From the NCBI GenBank assembly GCA_005883965.1, contig VAWL01000039.1:1-32014 (forward strand): 32,014 nucleotides of DNA. Reading direction: 5' to 3'. The DNA comes from Actinomycetota bacterium (GTDB taxonomy: Bacteria; Actinomycetota; Thermoleophilia; Gaiellales; Gaiellaceae). Within the stretch, counting starts at the first letter, position 1; every line of letters begins with the position of its first letter. The position numbers were made by a program, and so were the translations under genes. Positions 23,588-30,589 of the stretch are shown piece after piece. A model generated the notes under the pieces. The model was not told the origin of the DNA. It ran no database searches and was given only the letters and a program-made list of their open reading frames with translations.

Positions 23588-24195
23588 CGGAGCTCCTGCA
23601 GGCGCATGTCGTCGAGCGCGGCGCCGAAGGCCTCGCGGATCAGCGGGTCGAAGTCGACCGACAGGTCGCCGGAGGCGTTGGCGAACTGCCGCAGGCTCAT
23701 CAGCAGGAGCGTCCGCTCCTCGTCCAGGGCCGGGCTCCGGCCCTCCTGCTCGCTTGCGATGCGCTCGAGGTCCCAGACGTTCCACTCGCGCGGCGTGGAG
23801 TCGTGGCGGACGAGCGGCACGACGACCTCCGGCTCGGGCTCAGGCTCGGGCGGTGGTGGCGGTGGCGCGACCGAGAGGGCCGGCTTCGCCACGGGCTCGG
23901 GCTCGGCTTCGGGCTCGGGCTCGGCTTCAGGCTCGGCTTCGGGCTCAGGCTCGGGCTGCGGCTCGGGCGCCGCGGGTGGCTCCGAGACCGGCTCGGCCTC
24001 GACGTCGGCCTTGCGTCGATCGGCGGCGGAGCGAGACTCGCTGCGCTCGACGACCGCAACCAGCAGCCAGGCGCAGAACATCACGACCGCGATCCAGACC
24101 CACCCGAGCTGGGCAAGCCCGACGGCCGCCGCGACCAGCACGAGGAAGCCAGCCTCGAGCACGAAGCGCGCGATCGTCGTCCGGTGAAGCCTCAC
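23584..24195 (-). CDS. TM-hairpin protein with Glu/Pro-rich linker (paralogue 2)
   Basis: The 203-residue protein starts with GTG 24195 (GTGA overlap). Two close TM helices lie at about 10-29 and 31-49 (RFVLEAGFLVLVAAAVGLAQ, then WVWIAVVMFCAWLLVAVVER). A long EPEPEAEP-type linker occupies about 65-125. A conserved-looking C-terminal domain follows (WNVWDLERIASEQEG, ERTLLLMSLRQFANASG, DFDPLIREAFGAALDDMRLQ). The TM part is clearly related to that of the next gene upstream. Both termini are predicted to be cytoplasmic. I recognise no family. The acidic proline-rich linker suggests a reach across the cytoplasm or a docking rod. Confidence 0.72.
   Translation of the reverse strand: MRLHRTTIARFVLEAGFLVLVAAAVGLAQLGWVWIAVVMFCAWLLVAVVERSESRSAADRRKADVEAEPVSEPPAAPEPQPEPEPEAEPEAEPEPEAEPEPVAKPALSVAPPPPPPEPEPEPEVVVPLVRHDSTPREWNVWDLERIASEQEGRSPALDEERTLLLMSLRQFANASGDLSVDFDPLIREAFGAALDDMRLQELR
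23880..23970 (-). repeat. Degenerate 6-mer repeat coding for the Glu-Pro/Glu-Ala linker
   Basis: About 15 near-identical hexamers (GAGCCC/GAGCCG and GAAGCC types on the coding strand) are arranged in tandem and encode EPEPEAEP-like peptide. Such tracts can change length by slippage in steps of six bases without a frame change. Confidence 0.6.
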
Positions 24196-24887
24196 GTGCC
24201 GGTCTCCTTTGGCTTCTCGGGCTCGTCCTTGTCCCCGGCCGGGGAACCGAAGAGCTCCGCGACCTCCTGGGAGGCGCGACTCGACTCGGGCGCGGCCCGG
24301 CGCGGGAGCAGCTTGACGTGCCGCGGCGTCGCAGGCTCCGGCGCCTCGGGCTCGGGCTCCCGGCGGCGCAGGAGCGAGCGCACGCGCCGTCCGAGCGAAG
24401 GCTCGGGCTCACCCTCTTGCTCCGATCCGGTTTTGGGTGCTTCGACCTCCGGCTCCGCTGCGGACTCGGGAGCGGGCTCGAGGATCGCCAGCGCTTCGGG
24501 CTCAGGCTCTTCGGGCTGGGTCTTGTCCAGTACGGGCCCTTGGGGCTCGGACTCTTCGGGCTGGGGCTCGTCCGGCTCGGGCTCTTCCTGCGCGGGGTCG
24601 GCTTTAGTCTCGGGCGGCGCCACGACGGTCCGCTCCTCGACCGGCGGCCCGAAGATGCGCTTGGGCCCCTCGTCCTCGTCCCAGGCAGAGCGCGGCGACA
24701 GGTATGAGAACGGCGAGCGGTCGATCCGTTCGGACGTCAGCTCCGCGAGCGCGACGAGCACCCATGCCGCCGCCATGATGATCACGATGTAGAGCGGCCT
24801 CAGATTGGCGAGCCCGGCGCCCAGCGCAAGCAGCACGAGGAACCCCGCCTCGAGCGCGAACCGGACTCCGAGCCGGCGCGGAAGCAC
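24192..24887 (-). CDS. TM-hairpin protein with Glu/Pro-rich tail (paralogue 1)
   Basis: The 231-residue protein starts with GTG 24887. It opens with RFALEAGFLVLLALGAGLAN and a second TM segment (YIVIIMAAAWVLVALAEL), nearly the same pattern as the next gene. The remainder is cytoplasmic by prediction and very rich in Glu and Pro. It carries a basic RRVRSLLRRREPEPEAPEP patch and ends without the C-terminal domain of its paralogue. The pair looks like a tandem duplication with diverged tails. A TAGTCT hexamer 6 nt before the start uses the TAG stop of the coiled-coil gene. No known family is recognised. Confidence 0.7.
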   Translation of the reverse strand: MLPRRLGVRFALEAGFLVLLALGAGLANLRPLYIVIIMAAAWVLVALAELTSERIDRSPFSYLSPRSAWDEDEGPKRIFGPPVEERTVVAPPETKADPAQEEPEPDEPQPEESEPQGPVLDKTQPEEPEPEALAILEPAPESAAEPEVEAPKTGSEQEGEPEPSLGRRVRSLLRRREPEPEAPEPATPRHVKLLPRRAAPESSRASQEVAELFGSPAGDKDEPEKPKETGT

Positions 24888-24893
24888 GCGAAG

Positions 24894-24899
24894 AGACTA
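24894..24899 (-). promoter_or_regulatory. Putative -10 element of the TM-hairpin gene pair (TAGTCT) overlapping a stop codon
   Basis: The TAG stop of the DivIVA-like gene begins TAGTCT, followed by CTTCGC and the GTG start. No Shine-Dalgarno is present. Confidence 0.45.
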
Positions 24900-25826
24900 G
24901 CCGGTGTCGTTGCCGTTTTCGTCCGCCTCGGCCCCAGTCTGGGACGACTCGCGCTCAGGCGGTGAAGACGGCGGTGGTCCGGGCGAGACCGGCGGCTCGG
25001 GCGGCTCGGGCTCGGTGGCGGGCTCTGCGGCCTCTACCGTGCGAGGCGCTCGCAACAGGGCGTCGCGCTCGCCTTCCCCGGGCGCCCCAGAAGCGGCCGA
25101 CGCAGTAGCGGCAGCGGACGCAGCGTCGACGATCGTCTGCGCCACGCGACCGATGGCTTCGTCGCCGAGGCCCGCGGCGCTGAGCAGCTGCTCCGCGCCT
25201 TCCTGCGCGCGCGCGATGATCGCGCCGGCCTGTGACCGCGCCCACTCGAGTGTCGACTCGACTTCGGCGCGGGCCGAATTGGTCAGCTCGGTCGCCTGGT
25301 GCCGTGCCTGCTCGAGCAGCCGGGCAGCGCGCGACTCGGCCTCCTTGATCTCCTGCGCAGCCTGCTGCTGCGCCTCCTGCAGGGTCTGCCGCGCCTCTGC
25401 CTTCGCCGCGTTGATCATCTCTGCCCGCTGGCGCTCGCTCTCGCCGCGATAGCTCTCGACCTGCGCCTCGCGTTCCTGCAGCTCGCGCTGGCGCCGCGTC
25501 ACTTCCTCTTCGGTGCGGCGAAGCTGCGATGCCGAGGCGGTCTGCGCGTCGCGCTCGACGGTGTCGGCCATCTCGGCGGCGGCCCGGATCAGGTGCAGCG
25601 CATCCATGCGGACCGCGTGCCCGCTCGGCTCGACCCCGCTCTGCCCGGCGGCCTGCAGCACCCGCAGCTGAACCTGCAGCTGGGTCGTGTGGCGCCGGAA
25701 CGCCTCGAAGGCGTCGCGGACCTTGTCGCGGTCGTACCCGTCGCTCGCGCTCGGCAGGTCCTCGACCCGTGGCAACGACGTCAGCGCCGGTGCTTGCTGT
25801 GCTCGTTCTTGCCCTTCTGGTGGCAT
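24897..25826 (-). CDS. DivIVA-like coiled-coil protein with acidic Pro-rich tail
   Basis: The preferred start is ATG 25826, with AGGGAG 11 nt upstream, giving 309 residues. The ORF-track start at 25871 adds 15 residues over the likely promoter. Residues about 30-60 (YDRDKVRDAFEAFRRHTTQL) and a long heptad-rich coiled coil over about 95-225 (EEEVTRRQRELQEREAQVES, AKAEARQTLQEAQQQAAQEI) resemble DivIVA/Wag31-type or ATP synthase b-like rods. Unlike DivIVA, no clear membrane-binding N-terminal lipid motif is seen. The tail is rich in Pro, Glu and Ser. It heads a four-gene envelope module with the TM-hairpin proteins and the RlpA-like protein, and could scaffold them. Confidence 0.68.
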   Translation of the reverse strand: MPPEGQERAQQAPALTSLPRVEDLPSASDGYDRDKVRDAFEAFRRHTTQLQVQLRVLQAAGQSGVEPSGHAVRMDALHLIRAAAEMADTVERDAQTASASQLRRTEEEVTRRQRELQEREAQVESYRGESERQRAEMINAAKAEARQTLQEAQQQAAQEIKEAESRAARLLEQARHQATELTNSARAEVESTLEWARSQAGAIIARAQEGAEQLLSAAGLGDEAIGRVAQTIVDAASAAATASAASGAPGEGERDALLRAPRTVEAAEPATEPEPPEPPVSPGPPPSSPPERESSQTGAEADENGNDTG

Positions 25827-25860
25827 CGCGTGCTCGTCTCCCTGGCTCGACCTGCGTACA

Positions 25861-25866
25861 AGTATG
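25861..25866 (-). promoter_or_regulatory. Weak -10 candidate of the DivIVA-like gene (CATACT)
   Basis: CATACT lies about 35 nt before the ATG, leaving room for a short leader with the AGGGAG ribosome-binding site. It matches the -10 consensus at four or five of six positions. No -35 is evident. Confidence 0.3.
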
Positions 25867-25913
25867 CCCACTGCATCGGCGGGCGAGGCACGTGCCCTTA
25901 GGAGGCTCGGGCG

Positions 25914-27662
25914 TTAGGAGCTCGGGTCCTCCTCGACAACCACCTGAATTCCAAGCTCGTCGAGCTGCACCTGCTCGACCGGTGAGGGGGCGCCGCTCAT
26001 CGGGTCGAGGCCGGCCTGGTTCTTCGGGAAGGCGATCGTGTCGCGCAGGTTCGGCTCCTGCGCCAGCACCATCAGCATCCGATCGATGCCGAACGCGATC
26101 CCGCCGTGCGGCGGGGCGCCCATGCCGAGCGCCTCGAGCAGGAAGCCGAAGCGCTCGCGTTGCTGCTCCGGCGAGATCTGCAGGATGTCGAACACCTTCG
26201 ACTGCAGCTCGGACTCGTGGATCCTGAGTGAGCCACCGCCGAGCTCCTCGCCGTTGCCGACGAGGTCGTAGGCGACCGCGAGCGCCGCACCCGGGTCGCT
26301 GTCGAGCAGCGGCTCCGACTCGGGGGTGGGCCGCGTGAACGGATGGTGCACGGCCGTCCAGCGCTGCTCCTCCTCCGACCAGCCGAACATCGGGAAATCG
26401 GTCACCCAGAGGAAGCGCCACTCGCCACCGGGGATCAGCCCGAGCTCCTCGCCGAGGCGCGAGCGCAGCGCCCCCAGCACCCGCGCGACGATCTCCGGCC
26501 GGTCGGCTCCGAAGAGGACGGTCGTCGCCGGCTCGGCGCCGATCGCCTGCAGCTCCGGCTCGGAGAGGAACTTGAGGATCGGCGAGCGGGCCTCCCCCTC
26601 CTCGTCGAAGACCACGTAGGCGAGGCCCTTGGCGCCCCAGCTCTTCGCGATCTCCTCCAGGTCCTCGAGCTCCGCGCGTGAGAGCTGCTGCGGCACGGTC
26701 AGGCAGCGCACCGCATCGGCCCCGCCGAAGACGTTGAAGCCGGAGCCGCGTGTTGCCTCGGTCAGGTCGCGGATCTCGAGCTTGAAACGGAGATCGGGCT
26801 TGTCGGTGCCGTAGCGCAGCATCGAGTCGGCGTAGGAGAGGCGCGCGAACGGGATCTCCACTTCGAGCCCCAGGCACTCGCGCCACACCGCCTGGATCAT
26901 CCGCTCCATCAGCTCGAGGATGAACTCGACGTCGGGGAACGCCATCTCGACGTCGAGCTGGGTGAGCTCCTGGACACGGTCGGCGCGCAGGTCCTCGTCC
27001 CGGAAGCAGCGCGCGATCTGGAAGTAGCGCTCGAAGCCGGCGATGACCAGCAGCTGCTTGAGGATCTGCGGCGACTGCGGCAGCGCGAAAAAGCGTCCCG
27101 GCTGGAGGCGCGAGGGGACGATGAAGTCGCGCGCGCCCTCGGGGGTCGGCTTGAACAAAATCGGCGTCTCGATCTCGAGGAAGCCGGCCTCCTCCATGAT
27201 CCGCCGGATCGTCGAGACCATCCGCGCACGCAGGCGCAGGTTGCGCTGCAGCCGCGGCCGGCGGAGGTCGAGCCAGCGGTAGCGGAGACGCAGTGTCTCG
27301 TCGACGCCCTCCTCGTCGAGCTGGAACGGCAGCGGCGGGCAGCGCGAGAGGATCTCCAGCCGGTCGACCTGGAGCTCGACCTCGCCGGTCGGGAGCGCGG
27401 GGTTGACGTTCTCCTCCGCGCGGGCGACGACCTCGCCCTCGGCCCGGAGCACGAACTCATTGCGGATCTCGCGGGTCGCGGCCGCGGCTTCGGTGCTGCG
27501 CTCCGGGTTGATCACCAGCTGGCCGATCCCGCTCGAGTCGCGCAGGTCGATGAACACGAGGCCACCGTGGTCGCGTCGCCGCGAGACCCAGCCGGCCAGC
27601 GTGTGCCTCTCGCCGACGTGCTCCTTGCGCAGCTCGCCAGCGCCGACGTCGCGCCAGGTCAT
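25914..27662 (-). CDS. aspS: Aspartyl-tRNA synthetase (bacterial type)
   Basis: AspRS charges tRNA-Asp. The 582-residue protein is complete: an N-terminal OB domain (HTLAGWVSRRRDHGGLVFIDLRD), class II motif 2 (FRDEDLRADRVQELTQLDVE), a GAD insertion domain, and motif 3 (GGIAFGIDRMLMVL). The segment RRRDHGG has His where E. coli has Leu; in Pseudomonas this His-Gly pair goes with non-discriminating AspRS that also charges tRNA-Asn. This suggests that Asn-tRNA may be made by GatCAB. The start overlaps the hisS stop as ATGA. It is the only gene in the window ending in TAA. Confidence 0.96.
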   Translation of the reverse strand: MTWRDVGAGELRKEHVGERHTLAGWVSRRRDHGGLVFIDLRDSSGIGQLVINPERSTEAAAATREIRNEFVLRAEGEVVARAEENVNPALPTGEVELQVDRLEILSRCPPLPFQLDEEGVDETLRLRYRWLDLRRPRLQRNLRLRARMVSTIRRIMEEAGFLEIETPILFKPTPEGARDFIVPSRLQPGRFFALPQSPQILKQLLVIAGFERYFQIARCFRDEDLRADRVQELTQLDVEMAFPDVEFILELMERMIQAVWRECLGLEVEIPFARLSYADSMLRYGTDKPDLRFKLEIRDLTEATRGSGFNVFGGADAVRCLTVPQQLSRAELEDLEEIAKSWGAKGLAYVVFDEEGEARSPILKFLSEPELQAIGAEPATTVLFGADRPEIVARVLGALRSRLGEELGLIPGGEWRFLWVTDFPMFGWSEEEQRWTAVHHPFTRPTPESEPLLDSDPGAALAVAYDLVGNGEELGGGSLRIHESELQSKVFDILQISPEQQRERFGFLLEALGMGAPPHGGIAFGIDRMLMVLAQEPNLRDTIAFPKNQAGLDPMSGAPSPVEQVQLDELGIQVVVEEDPSS

Positions 27663-28894
27663 CGCCTTAGCCTCTCGGCCAGCTCAGCGGTCGGGACCTC
27701 CTCGTCCTCCTCGCCTGAGCGGCGGATCTTGGAGCGCTCCGGGCCCCACTCGACCACGGCCTTCGCGCCGAGCCGGTTCGCGTGCGTGACCTGGCCCTTG
27801 AATGAGCGGCCGCCGTAGTCGACGTCGGCGCTCAGGCCGGCGCGGCGCAGCTCCGCCACGAGCGGCAGGGCGCTGGGCTTGTGGTCGCTCTCGAGCAGGA
27901 GCACGAAGACGTCCAAGCCGGGCTGCTCGGAAGTCGCCCCGGCAGCCTCCATCGAGAGCAGCAGGCGCTCGACGCCCGCGCCGAACCCCATCGCGGGGGT
28001 CGGCGGGCCGCCGATCTCCTCGATCAGCCCGTCGTACCGGCCGCCGCCGCAGATCGAATCCTGTGCGCCGATCGCCTCGTCCACGAACTCGAAGGCCGTG
28101 CGCGTGTAGTAGTCGAGGCCGCGCACCAGTGTCGGGACGAGGGTGTACTCGACCGCGTAGTTGTCGAGCAACGCCTTCACCTGCTCGAAGTGCTCACGGC
28201 ATTCGTCGCAGAGCGCGTCCCCGATCTTCGGTGCGTCGGCGAGAGCCTGCTGCACCTTCTCGCTCTTCACGTCGAACACCCGCAGGGGGCTGGTCGCGCG
28301 CTTCTGGCGCGCCTCGTCGTCGAGCAGGTCGTCATGTGCGTCGAGCCACTCGACCAATCGCTCGACGTACTGCGGGCGGCAGTTCTGGTCGCCGATCGAG
28401 TTCAGCTGGAGCTCGTAGTTCGTCACGCCCAGCCGCGCGAGCAGCTCGTCATAGAGCTGGATCACCTCCGCGTCGACTGCGGGGTCGGAAGTGCCGATCG
28501 CCTCGACGGAGATCTGGACGAACTCCCGGTAGCGGCCGCGTTGGGGAGACGCGTAGCGGTACATGTTCGCGATCGTGTAGAGCTTGACCGGCTGGCCCTC
28601 GCGATGGAGCCCGTGCTCGAGGTAGGCGCGGGCGATCGGAGCAGTGGCCTCGGGCCGCAGGGTCAGCGAGCGGCCGCCGCGGTCCTCGAACGTGTACATC
28701 TCCTTGTGCACGATGTCCGAGCCGGCGCCGGAGGTTCGCTGGAAGAGGGCGGTGTCTTCGAAGTCCGGCGTCAGGATCGGGCGGTAGCCGTAGAGCGAGC
28801 AGAGTCGCTCGACCTCGCCCGTCACCAGGCGCCAGAGCGGCTGCTCGGCGGGGAGGATGTCGTGGGTGCCTCGCGGCGCCTCGAAGGTCGTCAC
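27659..28894 (-). CDS. hisS: Histidyl-tRNA synthetase
   Basis: HisRS charges tRNA-His. The 411-residue protein has the class II core: RGTHDILPAEQPLWRLV at the N-terminus, motif 1 region TPDFEDTALFQRTSG, LRPEATAPIARAYLEHGL, motif 2 (YRYASPQRGRYREFVQISVE), the HisA signature LVRGLDYYTRTAFEF, and motif 3 (MGFGAGVERLLLSM). The C-terminal anticodon-binding domain ends near AELAERLRR. The usual RYE..Q of motif 2 reads RYASPQ. GTG start, overlapping the MBL gene as GTGA; coupled to aspS downstream. Confidence 0.96.
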   Translation of the reverse strand: MTTFEAPRGTHDILPAEQPLWRLVTGEVERLCSLYGYRPILTPDFEDTALFQRTSGAGSDIVHKEMYTFEDRGGRSLTLRPEATAPIARAYLEHGLHREGQPVKLYTIANMYRYASPQRGRYREFVQISVEAIGTSDPAVDAEVIQLYDELLARLGVTNYELQLNSIGDQNCRPQYVERLVEWLDAHDDLLDDEARQKRATSPLRVFDVKSEKVQQALADAPKIGDALCDECREHFEQVKALLDNYAVEYTLVPTLVRGLDYYTRTAFEFVDEAIGAQDSICGGGRYDGLIEEIGGPPTPAMGFGAGVERLLLSMEAAGATSEQPGLDVFVLLLESDHKPSALPLVAELRRAGLSADVDYGGRSFKGQVTHANRLGAKAVVEWGPERSKIRRSGEEDEEVPTAELAERLRR

Positions 28895-29529
28895 GAGACG
28901 CGCAGGTCGGCCAGGAACGGGTTGCGGGCGAGCTCGGTGCCGAGTGTGGTCGGCGGGCCGTGGCCGGAGTAGACGACGGTCTCCGGTGGGAAGCGCTCGG
29001 TCAGGGCGCGGAGGGTCTCGATGAGCGTGTCCCAGTCGGCGCCGGGGAGGTCGACTCGTCCGACCGAGCCCGCGAAGAGGACGTCGCCCGAGAAGAGCGC
29101 CTCGTCGGCGTGGTATGCCAGGTGTCCCGGCGAGTGGCCGGGGACGCGGAGCGTCTCGAAGGTGATCCCAGCGAGCTCGAGCGTCTCGTCGCCTGCGAGC
29201 AGGACGTCGGGCTTGAAGGTGCGGGCAGGCACGCCGGCCGGGACGAGCTCCGGGAGGTTCTCGAGCATCGCCTGCTCGTCCTCGGCCATGTGCACCGGAG
29301 CGGCGGTGCCCTCGGCGAGCTCGGCGACTCCGAGCAGGTGGTCCCAGTGGCCGTGCGTGATCAGGATCGCACTGCAGCGGGCCCCGACCCCCGCCAGCTC
29401 CAGGCGGAGTTGCGCAGCGTCGCCGCTCGGGTCGACGACGACGGCCTCCTCGGCGCTGCGGCTCGCGCGGACGACGTAGCAGTTCGTCCCGATCGGGCCG
29501 AGCTCGTAGCGGTCGACGACGATGCTCAT
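28891..29529 (-). CDS. MBL-fold metallo-hydrolase (glyoxalase II-like)
   Basis: The start is ATG 29529 (MSIVVDRYELGPIGTNCYVV), 48 nt inside the ORF-track start, supported by GGTGAG six bases upstream and by the promoter position. The 212-residue protein has the metal motif THGHWDH at 58-64, VPGHSPGHLAYH, LFSGDVLFAGSVGRVDLPGA and YSGHGPPTT, all ligands of a dinuclear site. Such proteins are often annotated as hydroxyacylglutathione hydrolase-like; the substrate is not known. It leads the hisS-aspS operon, a position seen in many Gram-positive genomes. Confidence 0.9.
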   Translation of the reverse strand: MSIVVDRYELGPIGTNCYVVRASRSAEEAVVVDPSGDAAQLRLELAGVGARCSAILITHGHWDHLLGVAELAEGTAAPVHMAEDEQAMLENLPELVPAGVPARTFKPDVLLAGDETLELAGITFETLRVPGHSPGHLAYHADEALFSGDVLFAGSVGRVDLPGADWDTLIETLRALTERFPPETVVYSGHGPPTTLGTELARNPFLADLRVS

Positions 29530-29549
29530 AGGGCGCTCACCGGAGGCTG

Positions 29550-29555
29550 AGTCTA
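29550..29555 (-). promoter_or_regulatory. Putative -10 element of the MBL-hisS-aspS operon (TAGACT)
   Basis: TAGACT (TTAGACT) lies 20 nt before the ATG. This leaves a leader of about 14 nt with GGTGAG as a possible ribosome-binding site, so this transcript is probably not leaderless. Confidence 0.45.
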
Positions 29556-29624
29556 ACGACGGGCGGACCGGCGTCATCGCGGGCGATCACGGCGCCACGA
29601 GGCCGATCGACCCGGTGCCCGCGC

Positions 29625-29641
29625 GCGCGTCGGCGACGCGC
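29625..29641. repeat. 17-bp near-perfect palindrome next to repeat copy B
   Basis: GCGCGTCG and CGACGCGC flank a single G. It lies 4 bp from the start of repeat copy B, in the MBL-cupin divergent gap (29530-29787). It may be an operator or simply GC-rich chance; copy A has no equivalent. Confidence 0.4.
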
Positions 29642-29645
29642 TTCC

Positions 29646-29725
29646 GGCCGGTGGCCACCAACCTCCTCCCCACTGCGAGCCTAACGCCGAAACGCGCACG
29701 GGTGGGTGACTGGACGGTGCCGAAA
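29646..29725 (+). repeat. 80-bp dispersed intergenic repeat, copy B
   Basis: This is the inverted second copy of the element at 1151-1230, with 33 identical bases at the 5' end and 68 of 80 overall, ungapped. It lies in sense orientation 62 nt before the cupin start. The divergent gap otherwise holds only the two promoters and the palindrome. Like copy A it begins with the perfect palindrome GGTGGCCACC followed by pyrimidine-rich sequence. Confidence 0.8.
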
Positions 29726-29775
29726 GTGTGCCGCTTTGTCCGGTTCGACCTCGCTTCGGCCGGGCCTCGCCGGGG

Positions 29776-29781
29776 TAGGAT
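29776..29781 (+). promoter_or_regulatory. Putative -10 element of the cupin gene (TAGGAT)
   Basis: TAGGAT, then CGGCCC, then GTG. This is the same leaderless layout as on the minus strand, here on the only plus-strand gene. Confidence 0.5.
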
Positions 29782-29787
29782 CGGCCC

Positions 29788-30141
29788 GTGCGCCGGTGGA
29801 ACCTGCAGGAGATCGAGACGCCGGGCGGCAGCCGCTCGCCCGTGGTGCTCGACTCGGACGATGCCGCGCGCGCGGTTCTGATCGGGCTCGATCCCGGACA
29901 GGAGCTCGGCGAGCACCAGGTCAAGGAGCACGCCTTCGTGCTCGTCGTGGACGGGAGCGTCCGGGTTGAGTCAGGCGGCGAGACGTTCGAGGCTCCGCCG
30001 GGGACCCTGTTCACCTTCGAGCCGGACGAGCGCCGCTCGGTCTCGAGCGACGACGGCGCGCGGCTGCTGCTCTTCTTCGCTCCCTGGCCCGGCGCCGGCC
30101 ACTACCGCGGGGGCGAGCAGCCTGCACAGACCTCCGCCTAG
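29788..30141 (+). CDS. Small cupin-domain protein
   Basis: This 117-residue protein is the only plus-strand gene. It has the single-domain cupin pattern: LDPGQELGEHQVKEHAFVLV (motif 1), VDGSVRVESGGETFEAPPGT between, and a second motif near FTFEPDERRSVSSDDGARLL. His residues in motif 1 could bind a metal, but the motif 2 His is not obvious. The GTG start is set by the TAGGAT hexamer 6 nt upstream. The stop overlaps the convergent stop of the next gene (CTAG). The function is unknown; such proteins are often small-molecule isomerases or binding proteins. Confidence 0.82.
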   Translation: MRRWNLQEIETPGGSRSPVVLDSDDAARAVLIGLDPGQELGEHQVKEHAFVLVVDGSVRVESGGETFEAPPGTLFTFEPDERRSVSSDDGARLLLFFAPWPGAGHYRGGEQPAQTSA

Positions 30142-30569
30142 CTGCGGTTCGTGCGCTTCGGCGGCGGCCTTTGGCCCGTTCGCCGCAGGTAGGTGCGGTA
30201 CATCGTTCGGTCCATCAGGTACATGAACGGAACGAGGAAGGCCGTGTAGACCACGCCGAGCAGCAGACTCGTCGCGAGGTGCTGCTTGTGGTTCAGGAGG
30301 ATGAAGGCAACGAAGAGCACGGGCGCGAAGATGGCCGACCGGCGGAGGACGCGCCCCCAGGACGGCGGGTCGACCTTCCTGACCGACCGGTCCGACTGGC
30401 GCTTCGGAGACTTCTTCGCTTCGCTCTTGCCGTTCCTCCGCGCGTCCGCCCGGCGCGGCCGCTCGGGCTCGTCAACCGCGACTTCCTGGCCCTCGTCGTC
30501 GACGTAGACGAACTCGTACTCGTGCCGGTGTGCCTTTTGCCGGCGGCGGCGCTGTTTTCGCGAGGGCAT
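30138..30569 (-). CDS. Basic two-TM membrane protein of unknown function
   Basis: The start is ATG 30569 (MPSRKQRRRRQKAHRHEYEF), not the ORF-track 30812, which overlaps hutI. The 143-residue protein has a strongly basic, charged N-terminus of about 70 residues and then two TM helices (about 77-92 and 100-119). It ends in another basic tail (RTYLRRTGQRPPPKRTNRS). The charges predict both termini in the cytoplasm. I recognise no family. TACGCT lies 7 nt before the ATG. The stop overlaps the convergent cupin stop. Confidence 0.7.
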   Translation of the reverse strand: MPSRKQRRRRQKAHRHEYEFVYVDDEGQEVAVDEPERPRRADARRNGKSEAKKSPKRQSDRSVRKVDPPSWGRVLRRSAIFAPVLFVAFILLNHKQHLATSLLLGVVYTAFLVPFMYLMDRTMYRTYLRRTGQRPPPKRTNRS

Positions 30570-30576
30570 GCCGTCA

Positions 30577-30582
30577 AGCGTA
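30577..30582 (-). promoter_or_regulatory. Putative -10 element of the two-TM protein gene (TACGCT)
   Basis: TACGCT, then TGACGGC, then ATG. It keeps the TA...T pattern but lacks the G at position three found at the other sites, so it is less certain. Confidence 0.35.
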
Positions 30583-30589
30583 TCGCCGG

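Noticed and set aside
23880-23970. CRISPR-like or TonB-like repeat
   Set aside because: The units are 6 bp with no spacers, and the TM hairpin and missing TonB C-terminal domain rule out TonB.
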